Positions 1 to 7,602 of a stretch of DNA of 64,000 bases are shown here, one piece after another. The position numbers and the translations under genes are program-made. The notes under the pieces were generated by a model that searched no databases, was not told the DNA's origin, and was given only the letters and a program-made list of their open reading frames with translations. Position 1 is the stretch's first letter; every line of letters begins with the position of its first letter. The DNA comes from Halodesulfovibrio sp. (GTDB taxonomy: Bacteria; Desulfobacterota; Desulfovibrionia; Desulfovibrionales; Desulfovibrionaceae): assembly GCF_015482765.1 (NCBI RefSeq), contig NZ_JADMLB010000051.1, positions 1-64,000 of the forward strand, in the 5' to 3' direction.

Positions 1-122
1 TGCCGTCGTATGATGGCATCATCAGGTGTTTGCCTGATGTGACCGGCCATAACAGTATTGAGACGATCACCTATAACAAGCGGATTCATCGCTGGTACAA
101 GGAGATGCTGCTATGCCCATAG
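1..122 (+). CDS. C-terminal end of a phage protein, probably endolysin (partial)
   Basis: An open frame runs from base 3 to a TAG at 120-122, giving about 39 C-terminal residues ending in ..HRWYKEMLLCP. The rest of the gene lies before the window. Its stop overlaps the start of the Rz-like gene by 10 bases, the usual arrangement for an endolysin followed by spanins. The fragment is too short to identify a family by itself; the endolysin call rests on context and is inference. Confidence 0.4.
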   Translation, partial: PSYDGIIRCLPDVTGHNSIETITYNKRIHRWYKEMLLCP

Positions 123-544
123 GATTGCTTACACTGCTTGGAGGCTGGAAGAATGCCATTGTGCTGGGAATTCTTCTCGTTGTTGGCTTGATTGCCTGCT
201 ACTACTGGAACGACTACCAGAACCTGCAAGAGACTCACAGGCAGCTCCAAGCAGATTACGACATTGCAGTCAGTATCAACAAAGCAAATGAGGAAACTCT
301 ACAACTGGCTCAGCGCCAACGTATTCGCGAGGAAGCCTTTACCAAGGCGCTAATCTTACGCAGAAACGAACGGGAGAAAACCCTCCATGACCAAATTACA
401 ATGCTCCAGTCTATCGAACGGCCTGAAGGCGATAGGCTTTGTCCTATTCATCCTGCTATTGAGCGTGCTATTACATGGCTGCGGCCGTCCACAGATACAG
501 ACGGTAGTAAAAGTTCAACACATCGTCCCCGTTCCCCCGACTAG
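113..544 (+). CDS. Rz-like inner-membrane spanin (i-spanin)
   Basis: The 143-residue product has an N-terminal membrane segment (about residues 14-32) followed by a charged, heptad-like helical region (about 35-105), the layout of Rz i-spanins, which link the inner membrane to an outer-membrane partner to disrupt the outer membrane in the last step of lysis. An AAGGAG ribosome site lies at 99-104. A lipoprotein gene is nested in another frame across its 3' end (387-544), the hallmark of Rz/Rz1 pairs. Sequence similarity to known Rz proteins is not claimed; the call rests on architecture and overlap. Confidence 0.72.
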   Translation: MPIGLLTLLGGWKNAIVLGILLVVGLIACYYWNDYQNLQETHRQLQADYDIAVSINKANEETLQLAQRQRIREEAFTKALILRRNEREKTLHDQITMLQSIERPEGDRLCPIHPAIERAITWLRPSTDTDGSKSSTHRPRSPD

Positions 545-722
545 CCTAACGCAGTGCCTAGATAAGCCCGTCCCTCCCCCCTTACCACTCGAGGGCGCCG
601 AGGTCGGGCGGTTTATTTTAGAATACGACCATGCCTACGAGGACTGCAAAACAACCCTATCAAAATTTAAGGAATGGCTTGACGATGCACGAAAACGGTA
701 TGCTAACGCCGGAACCAAATGA
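387..722 (+). CDS. Rz1-like outer-membrane lipoprotein spanin (o-spanin)
   Basis: The 111-residue product has a lipoprotein signal ending in LLHGC (cysteine near residue 32; His at -2 is unusual) followed by a proline-rich stretch (VPVPP, PVPPPLP), as in Rz1 o-spanins. It starts inside the Rz-like gene in a different frame and runs 178 bases past its end. A GGGAG site lies about 10 bases before the start. With the upstream gene it would form the spanin complex for phage-mediated lysis. Confidence 0.72.
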   Translation: MTKLQCSSLSNGLKAIGFVLFILLLSVLLHGCGRPQIQTVVKVQHIVPVPPTSLTQCLDKPVPPPLPLEGAEVGRFILEYDHAYEDCKTTLSKFKEWLDDARKRYANAGTK

Positions 723-1032
723 GCTTTACGGCAAGGCCATAGACACCTTTGGCGAAGCGCACCAGCTCACCAAACATTCCTCTGAACTTGCAGAGTATGC
801 AGGTCGCATCTCTCAGCTCTCATGCGACAAGCAACGCGGGATTGATCTGAATGAAACATTGAAGGAAGCAGCTGAAGAATATGTCGATGCGATGATTATT
901 ACCCATGCACAGTTCATAGAAATTTTGCGCAGATCAGGAAACTTGAACCAGTTCATGCAATACGTGAACGAGTACAAGCCGGTGGCTTTAGAAAAACTTC
1001 GTACAGAGTTATGTAACTGTAACGACGTTTAA
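685..1032 (+). CDS. Unknown small phage protein behind the spanins
   Basis: A 115-residue, largely helical and acidic soluble protein. I chose the ATG at 685 because AAGGAA lies at 669-674 at proper spacing; a longer in-frame start at 631 has no such site. It overlaps the end of the Rz1-like gene by 38 bases and is the last gene before the non-coding right end of the prophage. I do not recognise the family. The position suggests a lysis-associated or lysogenic-conversion gene, but nothing in the sequence proves it. Confidence 0.6.
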   Translation: MHENGMLTPEPNELYGKAIDTFGEAHQLTKHSSELAEYAGRISQLSCDKQRGIDLNETLKEAAEEYVDAMIITHAQFIEILRRSGNLNQFMQYVNEYKPVALEKLRTELCNCNDV

Positions 1033-1117
1033 GAAAATTTGTTCTTTTATTTAACGAAGCCTCGGATATAGTAGCCACACATATGCACGTAGGGGCATAT
1101 CACTATGTTTTCGTTGG

Positions 1118-1189
1118 CCTCAATGCGTTCACGCAAATGGTTTGCGTGGGTTCACTACCCCTCTGCTGATGGGAGCAGAGCAATTGAGG
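1118..1189 (+). ncRNA. Candidate structured RNA, cloverleaf-like
   Basis: A 7-bp closing stem (1118-1124 with 1183-1189) encloses a perfect 7-bp hairpin (1131-1137/1141-1147), a short GGG/CCC stem with loop TTCACTA (1148-1160), and another perfect 7-bp hairpin (1161-1167/1174-1180). It is not a tRNA: the arms have 3- and 6-base loops and there is no anticodon arm. A second copy of the 5' closing strand (CCTCA, 1202-1206) can pair with 1185-1189 instead, so two exclusive folds are possible. Strand is assumed from the downstream terminator. Function unknown. Confidence 0.4.
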
Positions 1190-1214
1190 TATCCCTTTTG
1201 GCCTCATTATCATT

Positions 1215-1252
1215 CTGTACAAATACCCTCCCCCCCCTAGTATTGTGTACAG
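1215..1252. repeat. Imperfect inverted repeat around a C-run
   Basis: CTGTAC and GTACAG (with AATAC/GTATT inside) flank a loop rich in cytosines (CCCTCCCCCCCCT). It sits between the cloverleaf-like RNA and the terminator at 1296. It could be part of one longer RNA or a protein-binding site; I cannot tell which. Confidence 0.35.
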
Positions 1253-1295
1253 CGCTGTAAAAAGAATTCTCCAGCAAAAGGATTCAACAGCATTC

Positions 1296-1321
1296 GGGAC
1301 TGCTTCGGCAGTCCCTTTTTT
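1296..1321 (+). terminator. Intrinsic terminator of the prophage lysis transcript
   Basis: Perfect 8-bp stem GGGACTGC/GCAGTCCC with a TTCG tetraloop followed by a run of six T. It would end the lysis-gene transcript or a non-coding RNA read from about 1090 onward. Confidence 0.85.
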
Positions 1322-1388
1322 GTGCTCAAACGTATTTCAACTTCATCGTATTATTTCTATGTCTACAGATGGTTACTGAACATAAGAA

Positions 1389-1418
1389 ATGTGCGCACGA
1401 TGTGCGAAAATATGTGCG
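1389..1418. repeat. Three phased direct repeats (ATGTGCG), possible integrase arm sites
   Basis: ATGTGCG occurs at 1389, 1400 and 1412, about one helical turn apart, roughly 100 bases before the truncated tRNA that looks like the attachment core. Short phased direct repeats beside an att core are typical of arm-type integrase or excisionase sites. The assignment is inference. Confidence 0.45.
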
Positions 1419-1519
1419 AATTTCAAAAACTATAGCTAGTTTTAGGATAACTTGGGATGTGTTCAGTCAATGTAACTCCCTATTACTTAAGGCATTCTCT
1501 AGCTTGCCGACAACCCAAT

Positions 1520-1584
1520 TACGACTCGAAATCGTGCTTGGGCTTAACCGTCCAACGAGGGTTCGAATCCCTCTCTCTCCGCCA
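1520..1584 (+). other. Prophage attachment site: 3' part of a tRNA-Ser(CGA)
   Basis: The anticodon arm (1520-1524/1532-1536, loop with CGA at 1527-1529), a long class II variable arm (TTGGG..TCCAA), the T-arm (GAGGG TTCGAAT CCCTC), the 3' acceptor strand, discriminator G and CCA (1582-1584) are all present. No matching 5' half exists: nothing upstream supplies the acceptor 5' strand or a D-arm. This is what is left at the far end when an element integrates into a tRNA 3' end. The intact tRNA should lie at the other prophage end, before this window. Confidence 0.75.
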
Positions 1585-1599
1585 ACGAACCATAAATAA

Positions 1600-1631
1600 A
1601 GGGCTTTATCCGAGTGGATGAAGCCCTTTTC
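1600..1631 (+). terminator. Intrinsic terminator after the tRNA remnant
   Basis: Stem AGGGCTT..AAGCCC followed by TTTT. It is probably the native terminator of the tRNA gene, carried along with its 3' end. Confidence 0.7.
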
Positions 1632-1692
1632 TGTATATTAAAAAGGTTCGATTCTCCTTCGCGGTTCGTTTTGTGGTTCGATTTTGTAAAAA

Positions 1693-1730
1693 AAGAGCTT
1701 CAATCTGTCAGATTGAAGCTCTTCATTTTT
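1693..1730. terminator. Bidirectional terminator
   Basis: A perfect 14-bp stem (AAGAGCTTCAATCT and its complement, loop GTC) with A-run to the left and T-run to the right. It serves the minus-strand gene ending at 1792 and can also stop plus-strand transcription leaving the prophage end. Confidence 0.85.
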
Positions 1731-1791
1731 TTATACTCCCCCACCTATAAGACGGCAAAATGTTACCGCGGGTAGATACGTTCGATAAGAG

Positions 1792-2361
1792 TTAAAAAAT
1801 ATCTTCTTTAGAAACAACATTCAATTCTTTAACATTCTTAATTGTACGCTTAGCATCGTTTCGGGATTCCAGACCGTTTTTTTCGCTGTCTCGTATTTGG
1901 GTAAGCAACCCTATAGCCGCATCTTTTGCATACTTTTTGTTCTTCCTAAAAGAGTCCAGATAATGACCGCATGTTTTATGCCCCCCAACAACGTAATCAA
2001 GAACGTCTGTACCGCTACTGCCTGAGAATTTAGCAGTATAATTTCTTGAGAATGGCTTAAATGGAACGAACTCACCAGCGCCTGTTATAAAAAAGCCTTC
2101 TCGCTCAACAAATCCGCTCACCCTATAAGAACATCTTCTTGTATCTAATGGATGCTTCCATGATGAAGATTCGCCATCTTGTCTCATGTACGATTTCACT
2201 TTTGCAGTGTACTTGAACATAAAATAATCTTTTCTACCATTTTGGTACACCAACTCGTAATACTCTTGTACATTCTTAACAGATATTATCAAGTCTTCCC
2301 GTACGCCTGCATAGGCAGTTGTCGCCAGCAACACCAACATTAAAACTAAACACCTCTTCAT
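1792..2361 (-). CDS. Secreted protein of unknown function
   Basis: The 189-residue product has a clear signal peptide (MKR..LLATTAYA, cut before GVRED). The mature part is basic and beta/alpha mixed with three cysteines. I do not recognise a family. It stands alone on the minus strand and ends just before a bidirectional terminator. The C-terminal 40 residues are strongly charged and probably helical. Confidence 0.7.
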   Translation of the reverse strand: MKRCLVLMLVLLATTAYAGVREDLIISVKNVQEYYELVYQNGRKDYFMFKYTAKVKSYMRQDGESSSWKHPLDTRRCSYRVSGFVEREGFFITGAGEFVPFKPFSRNYTAKFSGSSGTDVLDYVVGGHKTCGHYLDSFRKNKKYAKDAAIGLLTQIRDSEKNGLESRNDAKRTIKNVKELNVVSKEDIF

Positions 2362-2644
2362 CCCCCCTCCTTGGGTTTAAAAAGAAAACAATGTTAAGAA
2401 GTTAAAACATAGACTGCTGCATACCTCATTTTATATAAAAACATCAAGCAACATGTTGCAATTCTTAAGAAATATCTTCTTTCACGAGCCGTGTTACACA
2501 AGCTCTCCCCATGTCATCACTAATCCGCACTATTCGCGTGGAAAATTCTCTCTTCCATTTACCATCTTTTCTTTAACTTTGTACCGCATAGAAAGTAACC
2601 AATTGCCATGACTAAAAAGAATAGTACTACCATATTCAAGAGAT

Positions 2645-3529
2645 ATGACATCATTCTTTCTTGACAGAACAGACCTCCTGCTAAAAAGTTACAGAATGAA
2701 CATGCCACTCTCCATCACTATTACATACTCCCTCTTACTCTTTGCTATCATCACCTTCTCTATGCATAAAAGAAAGGAAGGACTTGCACTTGTTATTCTT
2801 ACATTAATCGTTGGAAGCATTTGGGGTGCAATCAGTCCTTTTTCCTCTTTGTTCGCTTTAGCAGGTTTTATTATTATAACGATGACTCACACAAAGCGAA
2901 CAACCATGAACCTGACAATGCATATGGCGTTTATCGCATGGTGTGCCGCACTCTACTTTCATTGGATTCCGGGGTTCCACAACTGGCAGGTGCTGAAAGA
3001 AGTTTATGCAGGGCCCGAAAGCACGGCTTTCACCATGTATGCAAATCTGGACAAGCCCTTAATTTTCTGTGCGTTAAGTTTCGGTTGGGTGCAAGTATTC
3101 GGCAATCATCAGTCATTCCGACCTCGAATGCTGCTGCTCAGCGCCTCAGGGCTAGTCGGCATGCTCTTCTTAGCATGGGGACTTGGCGCAATTCGTCCAG
3201 AACCTACTCTGCCCGCTTGGTGGTGGATTTTTGCTTTAAACAACCTATTTCTCACTTGCACAACGGAAGAAGCCCTATTTAGGGGGTACCTCCAGCAAGG
3301 ACTCTGTACTAAAGCGGGGCCTTGGCCAGCGATTGCCATAGCAAGCCTACTTTTTGGACTTTCCCACTATCATGGTGGTTCCTTGCTTATTGCATTCGCC
3401 AGCCTAGCTGGAATCTTCTACGGAATAGCTTTTCAATATAGCTCACGTCTTTGGGTTGCTATCCTATTTCATTTTTTATTCAATCTTAATCACTTACTTG
3501 TTTTTACGTACCCATCTGCCACCATGTAA
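2645..3529 (+). CDS. CPBP-family intramembrane glutamic endopeptidase
   Basis: A multi-pass membrane protein of up to 294 residues. Near the C-terminus it carries the three CPBP/Abi motifs: EEALFR (the catalytic Glu-Glu..Arg), FGLSHYH and HFLFN. The family includes eukaryotic CAAX prenyl protease (Rce1) and bacterial proteins linked to bacteriocin immunity or processing; the substrate here is unknown. The start is uncertain: the ATG at 2645 has a weak AAGAGAT site, and a later ATG at 2696 or 2702 would give a shorter N-terminus. Confidence 0.85.
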   Translation: MTSFFLDRTDLLLKSYRMNMPLSITITYSLLLFAIITFSMHKRKEGLALVILTLIVGSIWGAISPFSSLFALAGFIIITMTHTKRTTMNLTMHMAFIAWCAALYFHWIPGFHNWQVLKEVYAGPESTAFTMYANLDKPLIFCALSFGWVQVFGNHQSFRPRMLLLSASGLVGMLFLAWGLGAIRPEPTLPAWWWIFALNNLFLTCTTEEALFRGYLQQGLCTKAGPWPAIAIASLLFGLSHYHGGSLLIAFASLAGIFYGIAFQYSSRLWVAILFHFLFNLNHLLVFTYPSATM

Positions 3530-3765
3530 AATCTCCATATACATCTCCCATCAAAAAAACAGTTGCAATCCGTTTCATAGTTCGTTAAGCGACGCAGTCT
3601 TTTCCAGTAAATTTGGTGTGACATCATCGATTGGAAAAACAACTTCGACAAATACTGCTGCACTTCGCGGCATAAAAATACATTTCGAGAAGATGTGCTA
3701 TCAACATAGCCTTCTTGCTCATATTTCTATTTGAATGCGTAAAGGCATTACACAAGGAAGAACGG

Positions 3766-4410
3766 ATGGAGATTTTCAGCTACTCTTTGGCGATGCTTGG
3801 CACAGTCGCCTTTGCTGTTACTGCGGTGCTTGCTTCCTCCAAACAGAGAATCTCTCTTTTTGGTGTATGCGTTGTCGGCATTATTACAGCCATTGGCGGG
3901 GGAACCATCAGAGATCTCATTCTTGATGTTCCTGTCTTCTGGGCAACCGACTTGAACTATATTTGGGTAGGTCTTGTTTCAAGCTTGCTCACCTTTGTTG
4001 CTACGCCGCTCTTTAAACGCAAATCGATTCTTGCACTGATGCTCTATATTGACGGACTCGGCGCCTCGCTGTTTGCTATACAAGCTATGGATAAGGTCTG
4101 GGAACTCCAGTTCGCCATGCCTGTAGGCCCAATACTGCTTGGTGTCATCACTGCTATCGGCGGCGGTGTAACCCGTGATGTCCTCACAGGCCGTCAGTCT
4201 CTTATTATGACACGTGAACTCTACGCAACACCCGTGGTCTTAGGTTGTATCGTTTTTTCCGCACTCGCCCACGCGTTTCCGGAACACCGTGCAACCCTCG
4301 GCACATTATGCATCCTCATAATCTTCGGCATCCGTTCTGCGGCAATTCACTGGAAACTCTCTGTTCCAGATTGGCTCATGACCAAAACAGCTGAGGAAGA
4401 CGGCTTCTAA
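3766..4410 (+). CDS. TRIC/YadS-family membrane channel (UPF0126)
   Basis: About 214 residues with seven predicted membrane segments and the duplicated glycine-rich motif that defines the family: TAIGGGTIRD and TAIGGGVTRD. The bacterial family forms trimeric cation channels; some members are annotated as glycine transporters. The ATG at 3766 is chosen because AAGGAAG precedes it; an upstream in-frame ATG at 3715 lacks a ribosome site and adds an unlikely N-terminus. A terminator follows at 4480. Confidence 0.88.
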   Translation: MEIFSYSLAMLGTVAFAVTAVLASSKQRISLFGVCVVGIITAIGGGTIRDLILDVPVFWATDLNYIWVGLVSSLLTFVATPLFKRKSILALMLYIDGLGASLFAIQAMDKVWELQFAMPVGPILLGVITAIGGGVTRDVLTGRQSLIMTRELYATPVVLGCIVFSALAHAFPEHRATLGTLCILIIFGIRSAAIHWKLSVPDWLMTKTAEEDGF

Positions 4411-4479
4411 CGCAGAACATGTGCTAGAGATGCACCATCTTACATTTCAAAAATCACCTACATCACCCCGTTGTAATAA

Positions 4480-4509
4480 AAGGCTTCTCTTTTACAGAGA
4501 AGCCTTTTT
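4480..4509 (+). terminator. Intrinsic terminator
   Basis: Stem AAGGCTTCTCT/AGAGAAGCCTT with a short loop and a T-run, ending the TRIC-family gene. Confidence 0.85.
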
Positions 4510-4689
4510 GTTTGTGCTCCCGCCGCAACACGTAAAAGCCCCATATAGTCAGAGCTGGCCAACTCCTTCCCGAAAATATCATTACATAATATCTGAACGG
4601 GACTACGATAATACTGCGTATACATATTGGCAGAGGCGACTTTTACACGTTCATTTTTTAACTGCACTCCTGTGCAAAGAGAGGAAAAA

Positions 4690-5091
4690 ATGACAACAAT
4701 CACAAAAGAACGCCCTCCAGGATTAAACGACCCCGGTATTGGTAAGGAGGTCGCTTTACACGTTGAAGACATAGAGCGTCTGAAAATTGCCAAAAAAGAA
4801 AAAGAGAATCTGACTGAGGAAGAAAGAAAGCAGGCTGGATTTGATTGCATTATTACCAAACACGGAATGTGCGGATTCGCAGGCAGCGGCTGTCATGACT
4901 ACATACTCAACACAAACGCACATAAAAATCATACTGTCACCATCAACACAAACTGGCGGCAAGGCATTAAAGACGGATTCTACACTGATACCTATCAGGT
5001 TCCAGCAGGAGGAAAAGTTTTCCTCGGATGCACCAGAAGCGGACAGATCCCTGTGATGGAATATCATCGCTCCATTGTCGGTGAAGTGTAA
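4690..5091 (+). CDS. Unknown cytoplasmic protein
   Basis: 133 residues with no signal peptide or membrane segment. The first 60 residues are charged and helical; the C-terminal part looks like a small beta domain with four cysteines (ITKHGMCGFAGSGCHDY, LGCTRSG). The ATG at 4690 follows GAGAGGAAAAA; an upstream in-frame ATG at 4627 lacks a ribosome site. Family not recognised. Confidence 0.65.
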   Translation: MTTITKERPPGLNDPGIGKEVALHVEDIERLKIAKKEKENLTEEERKQAGFDCIITKHGMCGFAGSGCHDYILNTNAHKNHTVTINTNWRQGIKDGFYTDTYQVPAGGKVFLGCTRSGQIPVMEYHRSIVGEV

Positions 5092-5118
5092 GGAAGGTAC
5101 TATGAGCGATCACAAAAA

Positions 5119-5141
5119 AAGCCCCCTACAACAGGGGGCTT
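5119..5141 (-). terminator. Terminator, mainly minus strand
   Basis: Stem AAGCCCCCT/AGGGGGCTT with loop ACAAC. The A-run lies on its left, so the T-run follows on the minus strand. It probably ends transcription of tag. Confidence 0.7.
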
Positions 5142-5280
5142 AATCATTACATTACAGAAGCTTGTTCTGTGGTCTCAATCTATGCCTGAAACGTACAATG
5201 AAATCTAATACACTTCAAGTAATTTTGAGGTGTTATGCAAAACACCTTAGAATCAGCTAACCATCAGGGCTTGCGCCCCA

Positions 5281-5847
5281 TCACAGGGCTTTGACTTCTG
5301 CATATCTAAAACATGAAATTTCGTGATCATTCACCATTCCCACAGCCTGCATATATGCATAGCAAATGGTTGGTCCCACAAATTTGAAGCCCCGCTTTTT
5401 AAGCCCTTTGCTCATTGCTTCAGATTCAGGAGTACTCACAGGCACCTCAGCAGAGGATGCCCACGCATTCTGCTTTGGTTTTCCGTCAACAAACGACCAG
5501 ATATACGAATCAAAGCTGCCGAACTCTTTTTGTACTGCCAGAAAACATTTGGCATTTGAAATAGCGGCAGTAATCTTCAACTTGTGCCGCACAATTTCTG
5601 AATTATGCAATAATGCTTGAATCTTATTTTCTGAATATGCCGCAATACGACTTGCATCAAAATTATCAAATGCCCTGCGGTATCCTTCCCTTTTTTTCAA
5701 GATTGTACTCCAGCTTAAACCGGCCTGCGCACCTTCAAGAATCAACATTTCAAAAAGAAGACGATCATCGTGAACAGGCACTCCCCACTCCTTATCATGG
5801 TATGCAGCATCCAAAGCCGTAGTGTTCGCCCATTCACATCGGTTCAT
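5281..5847 (-). CDS. tag: DNA-3-methyladenine glycosylase I
   Basis: Removes 3-methyladenine from alkylated DNA as the first step of base-excision repair. The 188-residue product shows the family hallmarks: the N-terminal MNRCEW with zinc-type Cys, YHDKEWGVP, the helix-hairpin segment GLSWSTILKKREGYRRAF, and KFVGPTICYAYMQAVGMVNDH with the C-terminal His..Cys zinc ligands. The start at 5847 follows AAGGAGA; a start at 5901 would add 18 residues found in no Tag protein. It lies just outside the tail locus, on the same strand. Confidence 0.95.
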   Translation of the reverse strand: MNRCEWANTTALDAAYHDKEWGVPVHDDRLLFEMLILEGAQAGLSWSTILKKREGYRRAFDNFDASRIAAYSENKIQALLHNSEIVRHKLKITAAISNAKCFLAVQKEFGSFDSYIWSFVDGKPKQNAWASSAEVPVSTPESEAMSKGLKKRGFKFVGPTICYAYMQAVGMVNDHEISCFRYAEVKAL

Positions 5848-5942
5848 ATCGTTCTCCTTAAAATAATAGTCCATTGTTGCTGCTACAATTCCAGATGCCA
5901 CACCTTTTGTACAGAGCGAATGGCTGATACGTTACTTCATAA

Positions 5943-5980
5943 CAAAAAAGGATGCTGGCATCATATCCAACATCCTTTAC
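5943..5980 (-). terminator. Terminator of the tailocin tail operon
   Basis: On the minus strand an AAAGGATG/CATCCTTT stem with further inner pairing is followed by six T. It lies 14 bases after the stop of the gpD-like gene, the last tail gene. Confidence 0.8.
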
Positions 5981-5993
5981 TCATTTCATCTTA

Positions 5994-6986
5994 TTACCCT
6001 GAAACAGGCCGTTCACCTTCAATGCTTGTTGTTGCACCAGAGGAGCTCATGGAATGAGTTGCTTTCGTTACACTCCATGTACCGTTAATACCGGTTCGAA
6101 ACCCATCAAGCACAATGCGAGACTCTGCCACCAACTCCGGTGTAAACGGCAATGACAGAGACAACGTCCATTTTCCCCTTTCATAAAATGCAAGACGCTG
6201 CTTTGCTGCTTGCAACGCTGTTTCTTTGTTCGAATAGACACCTTTTATGCGGTAAACAGGATCACCTTCACCAGCAACAACTTCAACATCTTTTGCGGCA
6301 GCAATATCCCGATACGTTGAAACAATCTTTTTAAACGCCCCACGTAACGATATTTTAGCAGAACCGCGCGTTACTTGCTCCTGAGATAAATGCACCACAG
6401 GCATTGGTTCGCCTCGAGAATTATACCCTGCTCCCCGTTCCACAAAAAGAATGGTACCGCCATTCACTTTGGCAATTGCATCATATTCTTTGGCGATACG
6501 AGTAAGCAAATGGATATCTGATTCATCCATCTGATCAATATGATCGAGCTTAATTAGGCCAAGCTTTTCAGAAACTGCCACTTCAAGCCGATGCTCAGTA
6601 GCAATAGAACATACCAGTTCTTTAAGGGTACAGGCTTTAAACGAGCGCTGCCGCTGTGACTGTAACGGCGAACATCCGGAAGAACTTCCTTCAAACGGAG
6701 CGGCGTTCGCAGAAATTGTCATGGTGTGGGGTGGAAAACTCAACCCTACTTCATCAACAATGTACTTTCCCATAGGGGTCAACGCGCCTTTATCACCCAT
6801 TGCAACACAGAGTTCAGCTCCGGTTTGCGGCATAGCAATTCCCGGATCATTCAACGTAATGCTCAAGCTGTCCGATTGATATCCAGCCGCATCAGTAACT
6901 GTAATCTGAGCGCAATACTTTTGAAGAAGGCTTGTGATGTCATCATTATTGGCAGTAATCCGATAATCAAGCGCATATCCTACCAT
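5994..6986 (-). CDS. P2 gpD-like tail hub protein
   Basis: The 330-residue product belongs to the phage late control D / gpD family, which forms the baseplate hub that docks the tail spike (equivalent to T4 gp27). The typical features are an N-terminal beta domain, the central HLLTRIAKEYDAIAKVNGG segment and C-terminal KWTLSLSLPFTPELVA region. It overlaps the gpX gene by 7 bases and is the last gene of the tail operon, as in P2. Confidence 0.92.
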   Translation of the reverse strand: MVGYALDYRITANNDDITSLLQKYCAQITVTDAAGYQSDSLSITLNDPGIAMPQTGAELCVAMGDKGALTPMGKYIVDEVGLSFPPHTMTISANAAPFEGSSSGCSPLQSQRQRSFKACTLKELVCSIATEHRLEVAVSEKLGLIKLDHIDQMDESDIHLLTRIAKEYDAIAKVNGGTILFVERGAGYNSRGEPMPVVHLSQEQVTRGSAKISLRGAFKKIVSTYRDIAAAKDVEVVAGEGDPVYRIKGVYSNKETALQAAKQRLAFYERGKWTLSLSLPFTPELVAESRIVLDGFRTGINGTWSVTKATHSMSSSGATTSIEGERPVSG

Positions 6987-7186
6987 AAGCGAACCGCATC
7001 CTTAACTTCTACACGTTGAACTTCCGGAAGCAGCACCAACACACCAACCGGAAGAACTGCGCCACGCGATGCGAGACCTTTATTTGCAGCAAGCACTTGT
7101 TCAAGCGCTCCAGTCTGTCCGCCATAGTGCTTCCAGACAATCGCATCCAGAACATCACCCTGTTTTGTATAATATACTCCATTCAC
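6980..7186 (-). CDS. P2 gpX-like tail protein
   Basis: The 68-residue product matches the small tail protein X family, a LysM-like fold thought to be needed for hub assembly. Residues YYTKQGDVLDAIVWKHYG are typical. It overlaps gpU by 4 bases and gpD by 7 bases. Confidence 0.9.
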   Translation of the reverse strand: MNGVYYTKQGDVLDAIVWKHYGGQTGALEQVLAANKGLASRGAVLPVGVLVLLPEVQRVEVKDAVRLW

Positions 7187-7602
7187 AGCTTATCCCCATA
7201 GTATTTCAGGTCCATTGTGAACTCAATTTTTCGCGGCAATCCAGATGCTCTAAATTCGCTGGATGTTTCCTTTACACTTGTAATGCACCAATAGCCTTTT
7301 ATGGTTCCCGTACCGGAAATCAATAATAACGGCCTACCGGAACCAGCCAGCTTGCGCATCTCTTCAACCTGCTCAAGTCCACCACGAAAATACGGGAAAA
7401 TCACACCGGACAAAGAAAGAGACGTTACGCCTGTTCCGGTAAACTGCAACACAGGACTACTTCCAATACGTGACTGTTCTGGCCAGTTGTAAGAGCTGCT
7501 GTGACTATAATTTTGATACGCCGCAGTATTGAGCGTAAACGTAAAGTCACCTAACTTCATCATCCCCTTACTATCTGCCACGCCAACATTTTTACTCGTC
7601 AT
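7183..7602 (-). CDS. P2 gpU-like tail protein
   Basis: The 139-residue product fits the gpU family, involved in tail length termination and baseplate assembly: FTFTLNTAAYQNYSH, then LSLSGVIFPYFRGGLEQVEEMR. The start at 7602 follows TCCGGAG. It overlaps the end of the tape-measure gene by 11 bases. Confidence 0.9.
   Translation of the reverse strand: MTSKNVGVADSKGMMKLGDFTFTLNTAAYQNYSHSSSYNWPEQSRIGSSPVLQFTGTGVTSLSLSGVIFPYFRGGLEQVEEMRKLAGSGRPLLLISGTGTIKGYWCITSVKETSSEFRASGLPRKIEFTMDLKYYGDKL

Noticed and set aside
1118-1189. Cloverleaf as a functional tRNA
   Set aside because: 72 bases and a 7-bp closing stem look tRNA-like, but loops are 3, 7 and 6 bases, no anticodon arm or CCA is present, and arm order is wrong.
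1369-1599. 76-residue open frame across the tRNA remnant
   Set aside because: Its C-terminal part is a translation of tRNA-Ser 3' sequence; there is no ribosome site or family match.
1645-1680. Three GGTTCG repeats after the tRNA remnant
   Set aside because: Resemble T-loop sequence but have uneven spacing and no surrounding tRNA structure; too short to interpret.
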